Shown: positions 1 through 5,519 of the stretch, piece after piece
Layout of the letters: the number at the start of each line of letters is the position of its first letter
How positions within the stretch are numbered: the first letter of the stretch is position 1
Origin: an uncultured Tolumonas sp.
GTDB taxonomy: Bacteria; Pseudomonadota; Gammaproteobacteria; Enterobacterales; Aeromonadaceae
Assembly (NCBI GenBank): GCA_903931645.1
Contig: CAIZDF010000363.1
Coordinates: forward strand, 1 to 5,519
Direction of reading: 5' to 3'
Length of the DNA stretch: 5,519 nt
Made by a program: the position numbers and the translations under genes
The notes under the pieces: generated by a model
What the model saw: the letters and a program-made list of their open reading frames with translations, nothing else
Databases searched by the model: none
Told to the model about the DNA's origin: nothing

Positions 1-1
1 C

Positions 2-643
2 GGCTTAAAAGACACCGATGGTAACGGCATTGTGAATTGGACCGATGGCCCGAGGAAGGGTAAAGATCTGGAAATCACCATGGTGACCCCCGATGGCCCG
101 AGTGAAACATCAATGTCAGAAGGCTTGGTCTCTATGCTGCGTGAAGTGGGCATAAAACTGATCCCTCGCCCAATGCAAGGTGCACAGGTGGATGCCACTT
201 TAGGTGCCAGCAGTTATGACTTCTTCATTCGTCGTAATGACAATGAATATATTCAGCCGATCCAACTGGCGGAAGCGTTAGCACCCGTGCATGACCAAAC
301 CCCTTACTGGCATAAAGGCACCAAGGCCAAACCACAAAACCTGCTGCCGTTTGAAAAAGAGCTGGTGACATTGATCAATCAGTTCCAACACGAACCTGAC
401 TTGAGCAAACAACTGGTGATCCTCAACAAATACAACAAGGTATTTACTGAAAATGCCTACCACGTTGGTCTGGTTTCTGTTCCGGGTGCGTTGATCCTGA
501 ACAAACGCCTGAAAAACGTGCCACCAGGAACACCAATCATGAGCTTCCAGTGGGCGGAAGATTCCATCATGCGTGAACGGATCTGGATCGATCCAAAATC
601 TGCACCGGTGGAAGAGTTAATGCCTGGCAAATTACCTGAGTAA
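2..643 (+). CDS. ABC transporter family-5 solute-binding protein, C-terminal part (5' end outside window)
   Basis: This is the C-terminal ~213 residues of a periplasmic binding protein that would capture the substrate and deliver it to the permeases encoded next. The frame is open from base 2, ahead of the first in-frame GTG at 32, so the true start lies left of the window. Family-5 proteins usually have 500-600 residues, so more than half is missing, including any signal peptide. The visible part begins with the Gly-Leu-Lys-Asp-Thr-Asp-Gly-Asn-Gly segment typical of this family (usual form GxKDTDGDG), followed by the LEITMVTP strand and an amphipathic 'MSEGLVSMLREVGIKL' segment. Near the end, a 'PGALILNKRLKNVPPGTP' stretch and 'WAEDSIMRERIW' resemble, from memory, rhizobial binding proteins of uncharacterised or sugar specificity more than E. 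coli DppA/OppA. The TAA stop at 641-643 is followed by a 109-bp gap. Family assignment is firm; the ligand is unknown. Confidence 0.9.
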   Translation, partial: GLKDTDGNGIVNWTDGPRKGKDLEITMVTPDGPSETSMSEGLVSMLREVGIKLIPRPMQGAQVDATLGASSYDFFIRRNDNEYIQPIQLAEALAPVHDQTPYWHKGTKAKPQNLLPFEKELVTLINQFQHEPDLSKQLVILNKYNKVFTENAYHVGLVSVPGALILNKRLKNVPPGTPIMSFQWAEDSIMRERIWIDPKSAPVEELMPGKLPE

Positions 644-664
644 TCGGTGAATTAACAAGTTGTA

Positions 665-694
665 TACCCAAAGTAACTTCAAGTACGAAGGGTA
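665..694. repeat. Imperfect palindrome, possible copy of a dispersed intergenic repeat
   Basis: The ends TACCC (665-669) and GGGTA (690-694) are reverse complements, and inside them GTA (673-675) pairs with TAC (684-686) about the same centre. A second small palindrome, ACTT-c-AAGT, sits at 676-684. It lies wholly in the gap between the binding-protein stop and the permease. The 'TATACCC' opening recalls short dispersed intergenic repeats of gammaproteobacteria, but only one copy is in the window, so repetition cannot be shown. The broken stem would be weak as RNA. Confidence 0.4.
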
Positions 695-705
695 GAGTTA
701 ACAAA

Positions 706-732
706 CCGGTCACAGCTTGCTGTCGTGACCGG
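706..732 (+). promoter_or_regulatory. Perfect 8-bp hairpin between binding-protein and permease genes
   Basis: CCGGTCAC (706-713) and GTGACCGG (725-732) are exact reverse complements around an 11-nt loop. Within it, ACAGC/GCTGT (712-716/719-723) offers a competing inner pairing. Only TTT (735-737) follows, so it is a poor intrinsic terminator; it may act as an mRNA-stabilising or attenuating structure. Hairpins at this place in importer operons commonly keep binding-protein transcripts in excess over permease transcripts; that role here is inferred. Confidence 0.6.
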
Positions 733-740
733 CCTTTAAC

Positions 741-745
741 AAGGA
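741..745 (+). promoter_or_regulatory. Ribosome binding site of permease 1
   Basis: AAGGA lies 7 nt before the ATG at 753. Its AAGG (741-744) can also pair with CCTT (733-736) over a TAAC loop, directly next to the 706-732 hairpin, so the site may be partly masked. The 4-bp pairing is weak and its effect is conjecture. Confidence 0.65.
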
Positions 746-752
746 ATGCACT

Positions 753-1751
753 ATGTTTAGTTTTATCATCAAGCGTTTACTGGCTGCGATCCCGTTATTA
801 CTCATTCTCAGTATGATCTCCTTTTTCTTAATCCAAGTTCCACCGGGAGATTATGCGGATCGGTTGAAAAGCCAAGCGATCACCATGTCAGGGATGAGCG
901 AGCAAGATGCTCAGAAAATGGCCGATAACTACCGGGAAGAACACGGTATGAACGCCCCCCTGCCAGTGCAATACATCCATTGGATTGGCAAGATCGTGAC
1001 TAAAGGTGATTTTGGCGATTCATATACCTATAACAAACCGATCAGCCAGTTGATTATGGATCGACTGCCAATGACCTTGTTGATAGCCCTGATGTGTCAT
1101 TTCGGTTCTACCGTGGTGGGCACATTGCTCGGCATCTTTGTCGCCACCCGGCAATACAGTATTGCCGACACGCTGGTCACTATTTTCGCCTTCATCGGCA
1201 TGACGACACCCCGTTTCGTGCTCGCCCTGATCATGCTCTATCTGCTCGTGTTCCACTTTGGTTCGACCAACGTCGCTGCACTGTTTTCACCGGAATACAC
1301 CATGGCGCCGTGGAGTCTGGCGAAATTCGGTAACTTGCTGGTGCATATCTGGCCGGTGCTGTTAGTCGCCATTTTCGGTGGTATGGCGCAAAACCTGCGC
1401 GTCATGCGTTCAAATATGCTTGATGTCATGCAGGCACAATATGTTGAAACCGCCCGCGCCAAAGGGCTGTCACCAATGCGGGTTTTATTCCGCCACATCG
1501 TACCGAATGCACTACATCCGATGATCATGTTTCAGGGCGTTGCCCTGCCCTACATGATTGCCGGTGAGCTGGAAATCGCGATTGTTTTTGCCCTGCCAAC
1601 CGTAGGCCCACTGATCGTGCAAGCGATGCATGACCAAGATGTCTTCGTGGTGGCCTCATTCATGCTGATCCTGGCAGCCACATTGGTTATCGGCAACCTG
1701 ATTGCAGATGTCGCACTGGCGTTACTGGACCCTCGTGTCCGCCTGTCTTGA
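753..1751 (+). CDS. ABC transporter permease, DppB/OppB/YejB type
   Basis: This inner-membrane protein forms one half of the importer channel. At 332 residues it is close to DppB-family length (about 310-365). It begins 'MFSFIIKRLLAAIPLLLILS', the standard start of the family, leading into TM1 (about 8-28) and a hydrophilic periplasmic stretch (about 30-100) with the family-typical 'MNAPLPVQYIHW' and 'GDFGDS' segments. Further membrane segments lie at about 107-129, 138-172, 196-212, 258-280 and 298-322. The cytoplasmic EAA loop, which docks onto the ATPase, is at 232-252 with the invariant Gly at 238 (ETARAKGL). The C-terminus 'ALLDPRVRLS' is also typical. The ATG is preceded by AAGGA at 7 nt. 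The partner channel gene follows after a short gap. The family call is secure; substrate cannot be read from a permease. Confidence 0.95.
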   Translation: MFSFIIKRLLAAIPLLLILSMISFFLIQVPPGDYADRLKSQAITMSGMSEQDAQKMADNYREEHGMNAPLPVQYIHWIGKIVTKGDFGDSYTYNKPISQLIMDRLPMTLLIALMCHFGSTVVGTLLGIFVATRQYSIADTLVTIFAFIGMTTPRFVLALIMLYLLVFHFGSTNVAALFSPEYTMAPWSLAKFGNLLVHIWPVLLVAIFGGMAQNLRVMRSNMLDVMQAQYVETARAKGLSPMRVLFRHIVPNALHPMIMFQGVALPYMIAGELEIAIVFALPTVGPLIVQAMHDQDVFVVASFMLILAATLVIGNLIADVALALLDPRVRLS

Positions 1752-1754
1752 TAA

Positions 1755-1772
1755 GAGGGTTTAATCGTGGAG
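1755..1772 (+). promoter_or_regulatory. Two overlapping ribosome-binding options for permease 2
   Basis: GAGGG (1755-1759) lies 7 nt before an in-frame GTG at 1767, while GGAG (1769-1772) lies 6 nt before an in-frame ATG at 1779. Both spacings are acceptable. The second set overlaps the GTG codon itself. I prefer the ATG because of the stronger start codon; the GTG would add only four residues (M-E-K-T). Confidence 0.55.
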
Positions 1773-1778
1773 AAAACT

Positions 1779-2903
1779 ATGCAGTCTGAAATTATTCTGG
1801 AACAAGACCCTCGCGAGCGGCCAAAAAGTACTGATGAACGTTATATCGCGCTGGTATGGCGTCGTTTTAAGCGAAACAAACTGGCCTTGGTGTCTATGTG
1901 GCTGATTGTGGCAATGTTGGTACTGGCTGTTTTCGCTTCATTCTTTGCACCACAAGATCCGGCGGAACGCAGTAACGAAAACGTCTATCTGCCCCCGCAG
2001 TCGATTCATTTTTTCAGCGATGAGGGTTTCTCTATTCGCCCATTTGTTTATCCGTATGAAACCACGTTTGATCCGGAAACATTTGAAGCGAAATATGCGC
2101 TGAACACTGATAAAAAAGTGTATCTGCAATTTTTCAGTGAAGGTTGGGAGTACAATTTTCTGGGAATGACACTAAAAACGCACCTGTTTTCCGCCCAAGA
2201 TAATCAACGTATTTATCTGTTGGGTACCGACGGTATGGGGCGCGATGAGCTAAGCCGTATCTTCCACGGCATGGGCGTGACCTTGTTGATGGCAGGTTTG
2301 ATCACCACGATCTGTGTGGTCGTCGGTAGCTTGGTGGGCATCACTTCGGGTTATCTGGGGGGAAAAGCCGATTTGTGGATCCAACGCGTGGTTGAGCTGA
2401 TGCTGGCGTTTCCTGAATTGCCGCTTTATCTGTCGGTGATTGCGATTTTGCCGAAAACGGTATCGCCCAAAACCACCTTTGTGTTGTTCGTGCTGCTGCT
2501 GGGTTGCCTGAAATGGGCACAACTGGCGCGGGAAGTACGCGGTAAAGCCTTGGTATTACGTGAAATGGACTATGTAAAATCGGCCATTGCCGCCGGCGCT
2601 TCTGATGGGCGTATCGTCGTGCATCACATTCTGCCGAACGTGTTATCGCATGTCATTGTGGTGGCTACCGGCATGATCCCAACCTTCATCCTGACTGAAA
2701 GTTTCCTGAGTTTCTTAGGTGTCGGCGTGCAACCACCGATGATCAGTCTGGGTCTGTTGTTGAATGCCGCCCGCGATTATCAGGTGCTCGGTTCTTACCC
2801 TTGGTTGCTGGCACCGGTCGGTTTCATTCTGGTTTCAGTATTAGTATTCAATGCTGCCGGTGACGGTCTGCGCGATGCGGTTGATCCGTACTCAGGTCGT
2901 TAA
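1779..2903 (+). CDS. ABC transporter permease, DppC/OppC/YejE type, with enlarged periplasmic segment
   Basis: This is the second channel subunit, 374 residues from ATG 1779 (378 from GTG 1767). DppC-type proteins usually have about 300; YejE has about 340. The N-terminus (21-59) is an OppC_N-like segment: 'VWRRFKRNKLAL' then TM1 at about 35-57 ending in FFAPQDP. About 85 residues (60-146), rich in aromatic and charged residues and predicted to be periplasmic, separate TM1 from the family motif GTDGMGRDELSRI (149-161). The remaining membrane segments follow, with the EAA-loop region starting at Asp264-Tyr265 and its conserved Gly at 273 (DYVKSAIAAGAS), the ESFLSFLGVGVQPP segment, and a C-terminal 'GDGLRDAVDPYSGR' typical of the family. 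The DNA for the extra segment is markedly AT-richer than the flanking DNA. A 27-bp gap separates it from permease 1. Function is firm; the role of the extra segment is unknown. Confidence 0.93.
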   Translation: MQSEIILEQDPRERPKSTDERYIALVWRRFKRNKLALVSMWLIVAMLVLAVFASFFAPQDPAERSNENVYLPPQSIHFFSDEGFSIRPFVYPYETTFDPETFEAKYALNTDKKVYLQFFSEGWEYNFLGMTLKTHLFSAQDNQRIYLLGTDGMGRDELSRIFHGMGVTLLMAGLITTICVVVGSLVGITSGYLGGKADLWIQRVVELMLAFPELPLYLSVIAILPKTVSPKTTFVLFVLLLGCLKWAQLAREVRGKALVLREMDYVKSAIAAGASDGRIVVHHILPNVLSHVIVVATGMIPTFILTESFLSFLGVGVQPPMISLGLLLNAARDYQVLGSYPWLLAPVGFILVSVLVFNAAGDGLRDAVDPYSGR

Positions 2904-2905
2904 GC

Positions 2906-2910
2906 GAGGA
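2906..2910 (+). promoter_or_regulatory. Ribosome binding site of the ATPase
   Basis: GAGGA stands 7 nt before the ATG at 2918 and only 2 nt after the permease 2 stop codon. This close packing supports co-transcription and probably translational coupling. Confidence 0.75.
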
Positions 2911-2917
2911 TGATAAG

Positions 2918-4537
2918 ATGAATGAACAAACCCTGTTGGTAAACGCAGAAAATATTCAGGTCGATTTCAAAACCGAAGGCGGCATTGCTCAAGCCGTGCG
3001 TGATGTTTCCTTCAAAATTTACAAAGGCCAGACCGTGGCGTTGGTCGGCGAATCGGGCTCCGGAAAATCGATCTCGGCGCGCGTGTTGATGAAACTATTA
3101 CCGAAAAGCGCCATCGTGGGTAAAGCAACCCGCATTACCCTGCATGGCGAAGACATGAGTGGTTATACCGAACAAGACATGCGCAAAATTCGCGGTAAAA
3201 AAATCGGCATGATCTTTCAAGAGCCAATGACCTCGCTGAACCCGATCTACACCGTGGGCGATCAGATCGGCGAAATCATTCGCGAACATAACCGCACGAT
3301 ATCCAAACAAGCACTGCGCGAACAGGTGCTTTCGCTGCTGACTGAGATGCAACTGCCTGATCCGGAAAAACGCATCGATCAATATCCGCACCAGATGTCG
3401 GGTGGGCAGCGCCAGCGCGTGATGATCGCCATGGCGCTGGCCAATAAACCTGACCTGCTGATTGCCGACGAACCCACCACCGCGCTGGATGTCACCGTTC
3501 AGGCGGAAATTCTGAACTTGCTGAAACGGCTGCAAGAAAAATTCCACATGGGGGTGCTATTAATCACCCATGATCTGACCATCGTGCGCAAATACGCTGA
3601 TTGGGTGTATGTGATGCAACACGGCCAGGTGGTAGAAAACAATGAAACCGAAAGTCTGTTTACCAACCCGACGCATGGTTACACGCAGCATCTGCTGAAT
3701 TCCGAACCGAAAGGCACCGCACCTGCAGTTCCAGCTGATAACCCCATTTTATTGGAAGGTAAAAACGTCCAAGTATCATTTGTCACAGAACCCGGTAACT
3801 GGTGGTTACGTCGCCCGGAAAAACGCTTTAAGGCGGTGAAAGGGCTCGATATCACACTACGTCGTGGCGAAACACTGGGCATCGTTGGCGAATCAGGTTC
3901 CGGTAAAACCACCCTCGGTCACGCCATTTTACGGCTGCTCGATTCAGAGGGTGAGCTGATTTACGACGGCATGACATTGCATGATCGCGACCGCAAAGCC
4001 ATGCGCCCACTGCGCAAACGCATGCAGATCGTGTTTCAAGACCCCTTCTCTTCGCTGAACCCGCGCATGACCGTGCGCCAGATCATTCAGGAAGGCATGA
4101 TCATTAATGGCATTGGTAAAGACGACAATGACCGTGAACAACGCGCGATCCAAGCGTTACAAGAATCAGGTTTAGCACCGTTTGCGCTCGACCGTTTTCC
4201 GCATGAATTTTCCGGAGGCCAACGCCAACGTATTGCCATAGCCAAAGCCATCGCTATGGAACCGGAATTCATTTTGCTGGATGAGCCCACCTCGGCGCTC
4301 GACTTGTCAGTGCAGAATCAGATCATCCAATTGTTACGACAATTGCAGCAAAAACATAATCTTTCCTTCTTGTTTATCAGCCATGATTTACGGGTAGTCA
4401 GAGCGTTATGTCACCGGATCATGGTGATGCGCCACGGAGATTTAGTCGAAATGGGCGATACCGTCACGGTGATGGATAACCCAAAAGAGGAATATACCCG
4501 ACGACTGATCCGAGCCGCATTTGAGGTGGCCGCCTGA
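2918..4537 (+). CDS. Fused double ABC ATPase of the peptide/oligosaccharide importer class (YejF-like)
   Basis: This cytoplasmic protein would power the importer by ATP hydrolysis. At 539 residues it carries two complete nucleotide-binding domains, equal to DppD plus DppF in one chain; YejF has about 530. Domain 1: Walker A GESGSGKS 44-51, Q-loop Gln101, signature MSGGQ 160-164, Walker B Asp184 with catalytic Glu185, switch His218. Domain 2: Walker A GESGSGKT 324-331, Q-loop Gln374, signature FSGGQ 431-435, Asp455/Glu456, His489. Every catalytic motif is present, so both sites should be active. The joint (about 250-290) starts with the '[15 protein letters not shown]' tail typical of YejF. 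I find a single Cys, so the Cys-rich tail known in some DppD/OppD proteins is absent. The start is supported by GAGGA at 7 nt. A 33-bp gap separates it from the reductase gene. Substrate is not encoded here. Confidence 0.96.
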   Translation: MNEQTLLVNAENIQVDFKTEGGIAQAVRDVSFKIYKGQTVALVGESGSGKSISARVLMKLLPKSAIVGKATRITLHGEDMSGYTEQDMRKIRGKKIGMIFQEPMTSLNPIYTVGDQIGEIIREHNRTISKQALREQVLSLLTEMQLPDPEKRIDQYPHQMSGGQRQRVMIAMALANKPDLLIADEPTTALDVTVQAEILNLLKRLQEKFHMGVLLITHDLTIVRKYADWVYVMQHGQVVENNETESLFTNPTHGYTQHLLNSEPKGTAPAVPADNPILLEGKNVQVSFVTEPGNWWLRRPEKRFKAVKGLDITLRRGETLGIVGESGSGKTTLGHAILRLLDSEGELIYDGMTLHDRDRKAMRPLRKRMQIVFQDPFSSLNPRMTVRQIIQEGMIINGIGKDDNDREQRAIQALQESGLAPFALDRFPHEFSGGQRQRIAIAKAIAMEPEFILLDEPTSALDLSVQNQIIQLLRQLQQKHNLSFLFISHDLRVVRALCHRIMVMRHGDLVEMGDTVTVMDNPKEEYTRRLIRAAFEVAA

Positions 4538-4560
4538 TCGAATAATTAGCCGTGAATACC

Positions 4561-4566
4561 GGAGGA
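4561..4566 (+). promoter_or_regulatory. Strong ribosome binding site of the aldo/keto reductase
   Basis: GGAGGA is the strongest Shine-Dalgarno match in the window, but stands only 4 nt before the ATG at 4571. It fixes the reductase start at that ATG and suggests efficient independent translation although the gene is last in the visible series. Confidence 0.75.
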
Positions 4567-4570
4567 AAGC

Positions 4571-5519
4571 ATGTCGGATTATTTGCCGAATGAAGAACGT
4601 TATAGCCAGATGCATTATCGCCGTAGTGGCCAAAGTGGACTGAAATTACCGCGTATCAGTCTTGGCCTTTGGCATAACTTTGGTGATACCGCCAATCAGG
4701 ACAACAGCCGCAAACTGATCCGACACGCGTTTGATTGTGGTATCACCCACTTTGATCTGGCCAACAACTATGGCCCGCCACCAGGCACCGCTGAAGAGCA
4801 TTTCGGCCGCATCCTGCAGCAAGATCTGCAGGCTTATCGTGATGAGTTAATCATCTCGACCAAAGCGGGATATCCGATGTGGAATGGCCCGTACGGCGAC
4901 GGTGGCAGTAAAAAATATCTGGTGTCCAGTCTGGACCAAAGCCTGCGCCGGATGAAACTGGATTACGTGGATATTTTTTATCATCACCGCCCCGATCCAA
5001 ATACGCCATTGGAAGAGACCATGGCGGCGTTAGATCTGATCGTGCGTCAGGGCAAAGCGTTATATGTCGGGCTGTCCAACTATCCGGCAGAGCTAACAAA
5101 ACGTGCCTCGCAGATTTTGAAATCATTGGGCACGCCGTGCGTCATCCACCAGCCAAAATACTCGATGTTTGAACGTTGGGTAGAAAACGGTTTACTCGAT
5201 GTATTATCGGAAGAACAGATCGGCGGCATAGCGTTCTCACCGCTGGCCGGTGGGCTGCTCACCGATCGTTATCTGAATGGTATTCCGGAAGATTCACGCG
5301 TGGCAAAAGATGGTCGCTATCTGAAAACCACCGACATTACCGATGCCAAAATCAAAGGTATTGAAGAGCTGAACCATCTGGCATTCCTACGTGGTCAAAA
5401 GCTAGTGCAAATGGCGTTGCAGTGGGTGTTACGCCAACCGGCGATCACCTCTGTGTTGATCGGTGCCAGTAAAACCAGCCAGATCGATGATGCGATTGCC
5501 GCGCCTCATTTCTGTGAGC
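4571..5519 (+). CDS. yghZ: Aldo/keto reductase, YghZ/L-glyceraldehyde 3-phosphate reductase type (3' end outside window)
   Basis: This predicted soluble NADPH-dependent oxidoreductase would reduce an aldehyde or ketone to an alcohol. The frame stays open from ATG 4571 to the window edge, giving 316 residues; E. coli YghZ has 346, so about 30 C-terminal residues are missing. The TIM-barrel reductase tetrad is complete: Asp62, Tyr67, Lys98 and His139. It shares long blocks with YghZ as I remember it, such as 'SLGLWHNFG', 'GITHFDLANNYGPPPG', 'RDELIISTKAGY', 'YVDIFYHHR', 'YLNGIP' and the cofactor-binding 'SVLIGASK' (294-301). E. coli YghZ reduces L-glyceraldehyde 3-phosphate and methylglyoxal. 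The resemblance is strong enough for the family, but its place behind an importer suggests a paralogue that may act on the imported compound or a breakdown product. The symbol marks the closest known relative, not proven function. A GGAGGA site 4 nt upstream supports the start. Confidence 0.9.
   Translation, partial: MSDYLPNEERYSQMHYRRSGQSGLKLPRISLGLWHNFGDTANQDNSRKLIRHAFDCGITHFDLANNYGPPPGTAEEHFGRILQQDLQAYRDELIISTKAGYPMWNGPYGDGGSKKYLVSSLDQSLRRMKLDYVDIFYHHRPDPNTPLEETMAALDLIVRQGKALYVGLSNYPAELTKRASQILKSLGTPCVIHQPKYSMFERWVENGLLDVLSEEQIGGIAFSPLAGGLLTDRYLNGIPEDSRVAKDGRYLKTTDITDAKIKGIEELNHLAFLRGQKLVQMALQWVLRQPAITSVLIGASKTSQIDDAIAAPHFCE

Noticed and set aside
32..34. GTG as the start of the binding-protein gene
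   Set aside because: The frame is open back to base 2 and those codons encode the family-typical K-D-T-D-G-N-G segment, so GTG 32 is an internal Val codon.
42..102. Exact 13-bp direct repeat (CCGATGGCCCGAG at 42-54 and 90-102)
   Set aside because: The copies are 48 bp apart in the same frame and both encode Asp-Gly-Pro within the binding protein. No further copy or flanking structure is visible, so it is most simply coincidence or reuse of a local codon string.
706..740. Rho-independent terminator after the binding-protein gene
   Set aside because: The stem is good but only three T residues follow, and the genes downstream need transcription from somewhere; I found no convincing -35/-10 pair in the 109-bp gap.
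644..752. Separate promoter for the permease genes
   Set aside because: TTGTAT near 659-664 resembles a -35 box only loosely and no matching -10 element stands at the right distance.
3098..3547. 149-codon open frame on the minus strand
   Set aside because: It lies antisense inside the ATPase domain 1 coding region, has no family resemblance I can recognise, and the opposite strand carries every catalytic motif. The other minus-strand frames in the window are likewise shadows of the plus-strand genes.
2..4537. Naming the genes dppA-dppF or yejABEF
   Set aside because: Family membership is clear, but substrate specificity is not visible and the downstream reductase and long permease segment argue against assuming dipeptide or microcin C transport.

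Overview
The window holds one plus-strand gene cluster, open at both ends: the 3' part of a family-5 (SBP_bac_5, peptide/nickel/oligosaccharide class) solute-binding protein gene, two DppB/DppC-type permease genes, one gene for a fused double ATPase, and a YghZ-type aldo/keto reductase gene cut by the right edge. All five reading frames are intact where visible. I see no RNA genes, CRISPR array, insertion sequence, phage gene or minus-strand gene.

The organism is probably a gammaproteobacterium. GC content is intermediate (roughly half by eye), Shine-Dalgarno sites are classical, and the reductase closely resembles Escherichia coli YghZ as I remember it. The Aeromonadales (Tolumonas/Aeromonas-like) or Enterobacterales are the best guesses, but the sequence alone does not settle this. 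The binding protein and the second permease recall a subgroup also common in rhizobia.

Layout: binding protein, C-terminal part (2-643); a 109-bp gap with an imperfect palindrome (665-694), a perfect 8-bp hairpin (706-732) and a Shine-Dalgarno site; permease 1 (753-1751); permease 2 (1779-2903, or from GTG 1767); fused ATPase (2918-4537); aldo/keto reductase (4571 to the edge). Gaps after the first one are only about 14-33 bp, so the last four genes are very likely co-transcribed and probably share the binding-protein promoter, which lies left of the window.

Together they make a complete ABC importer: periplasmic binding protein, two-permease channel and a single-chain ATPase, in the same arrangement as YejABEF. 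The substrate is not given by the sequence. Automatic annotation would probably say 'peptide', but an NADPH-type aldo/keto reductase at the end of the operon and a permease with a long extra periplasmic segment make a sugar or glycoside-like substrate worth considering. I regard this as a moderately unusual but recognisable transporter operon, not a clearly new system.
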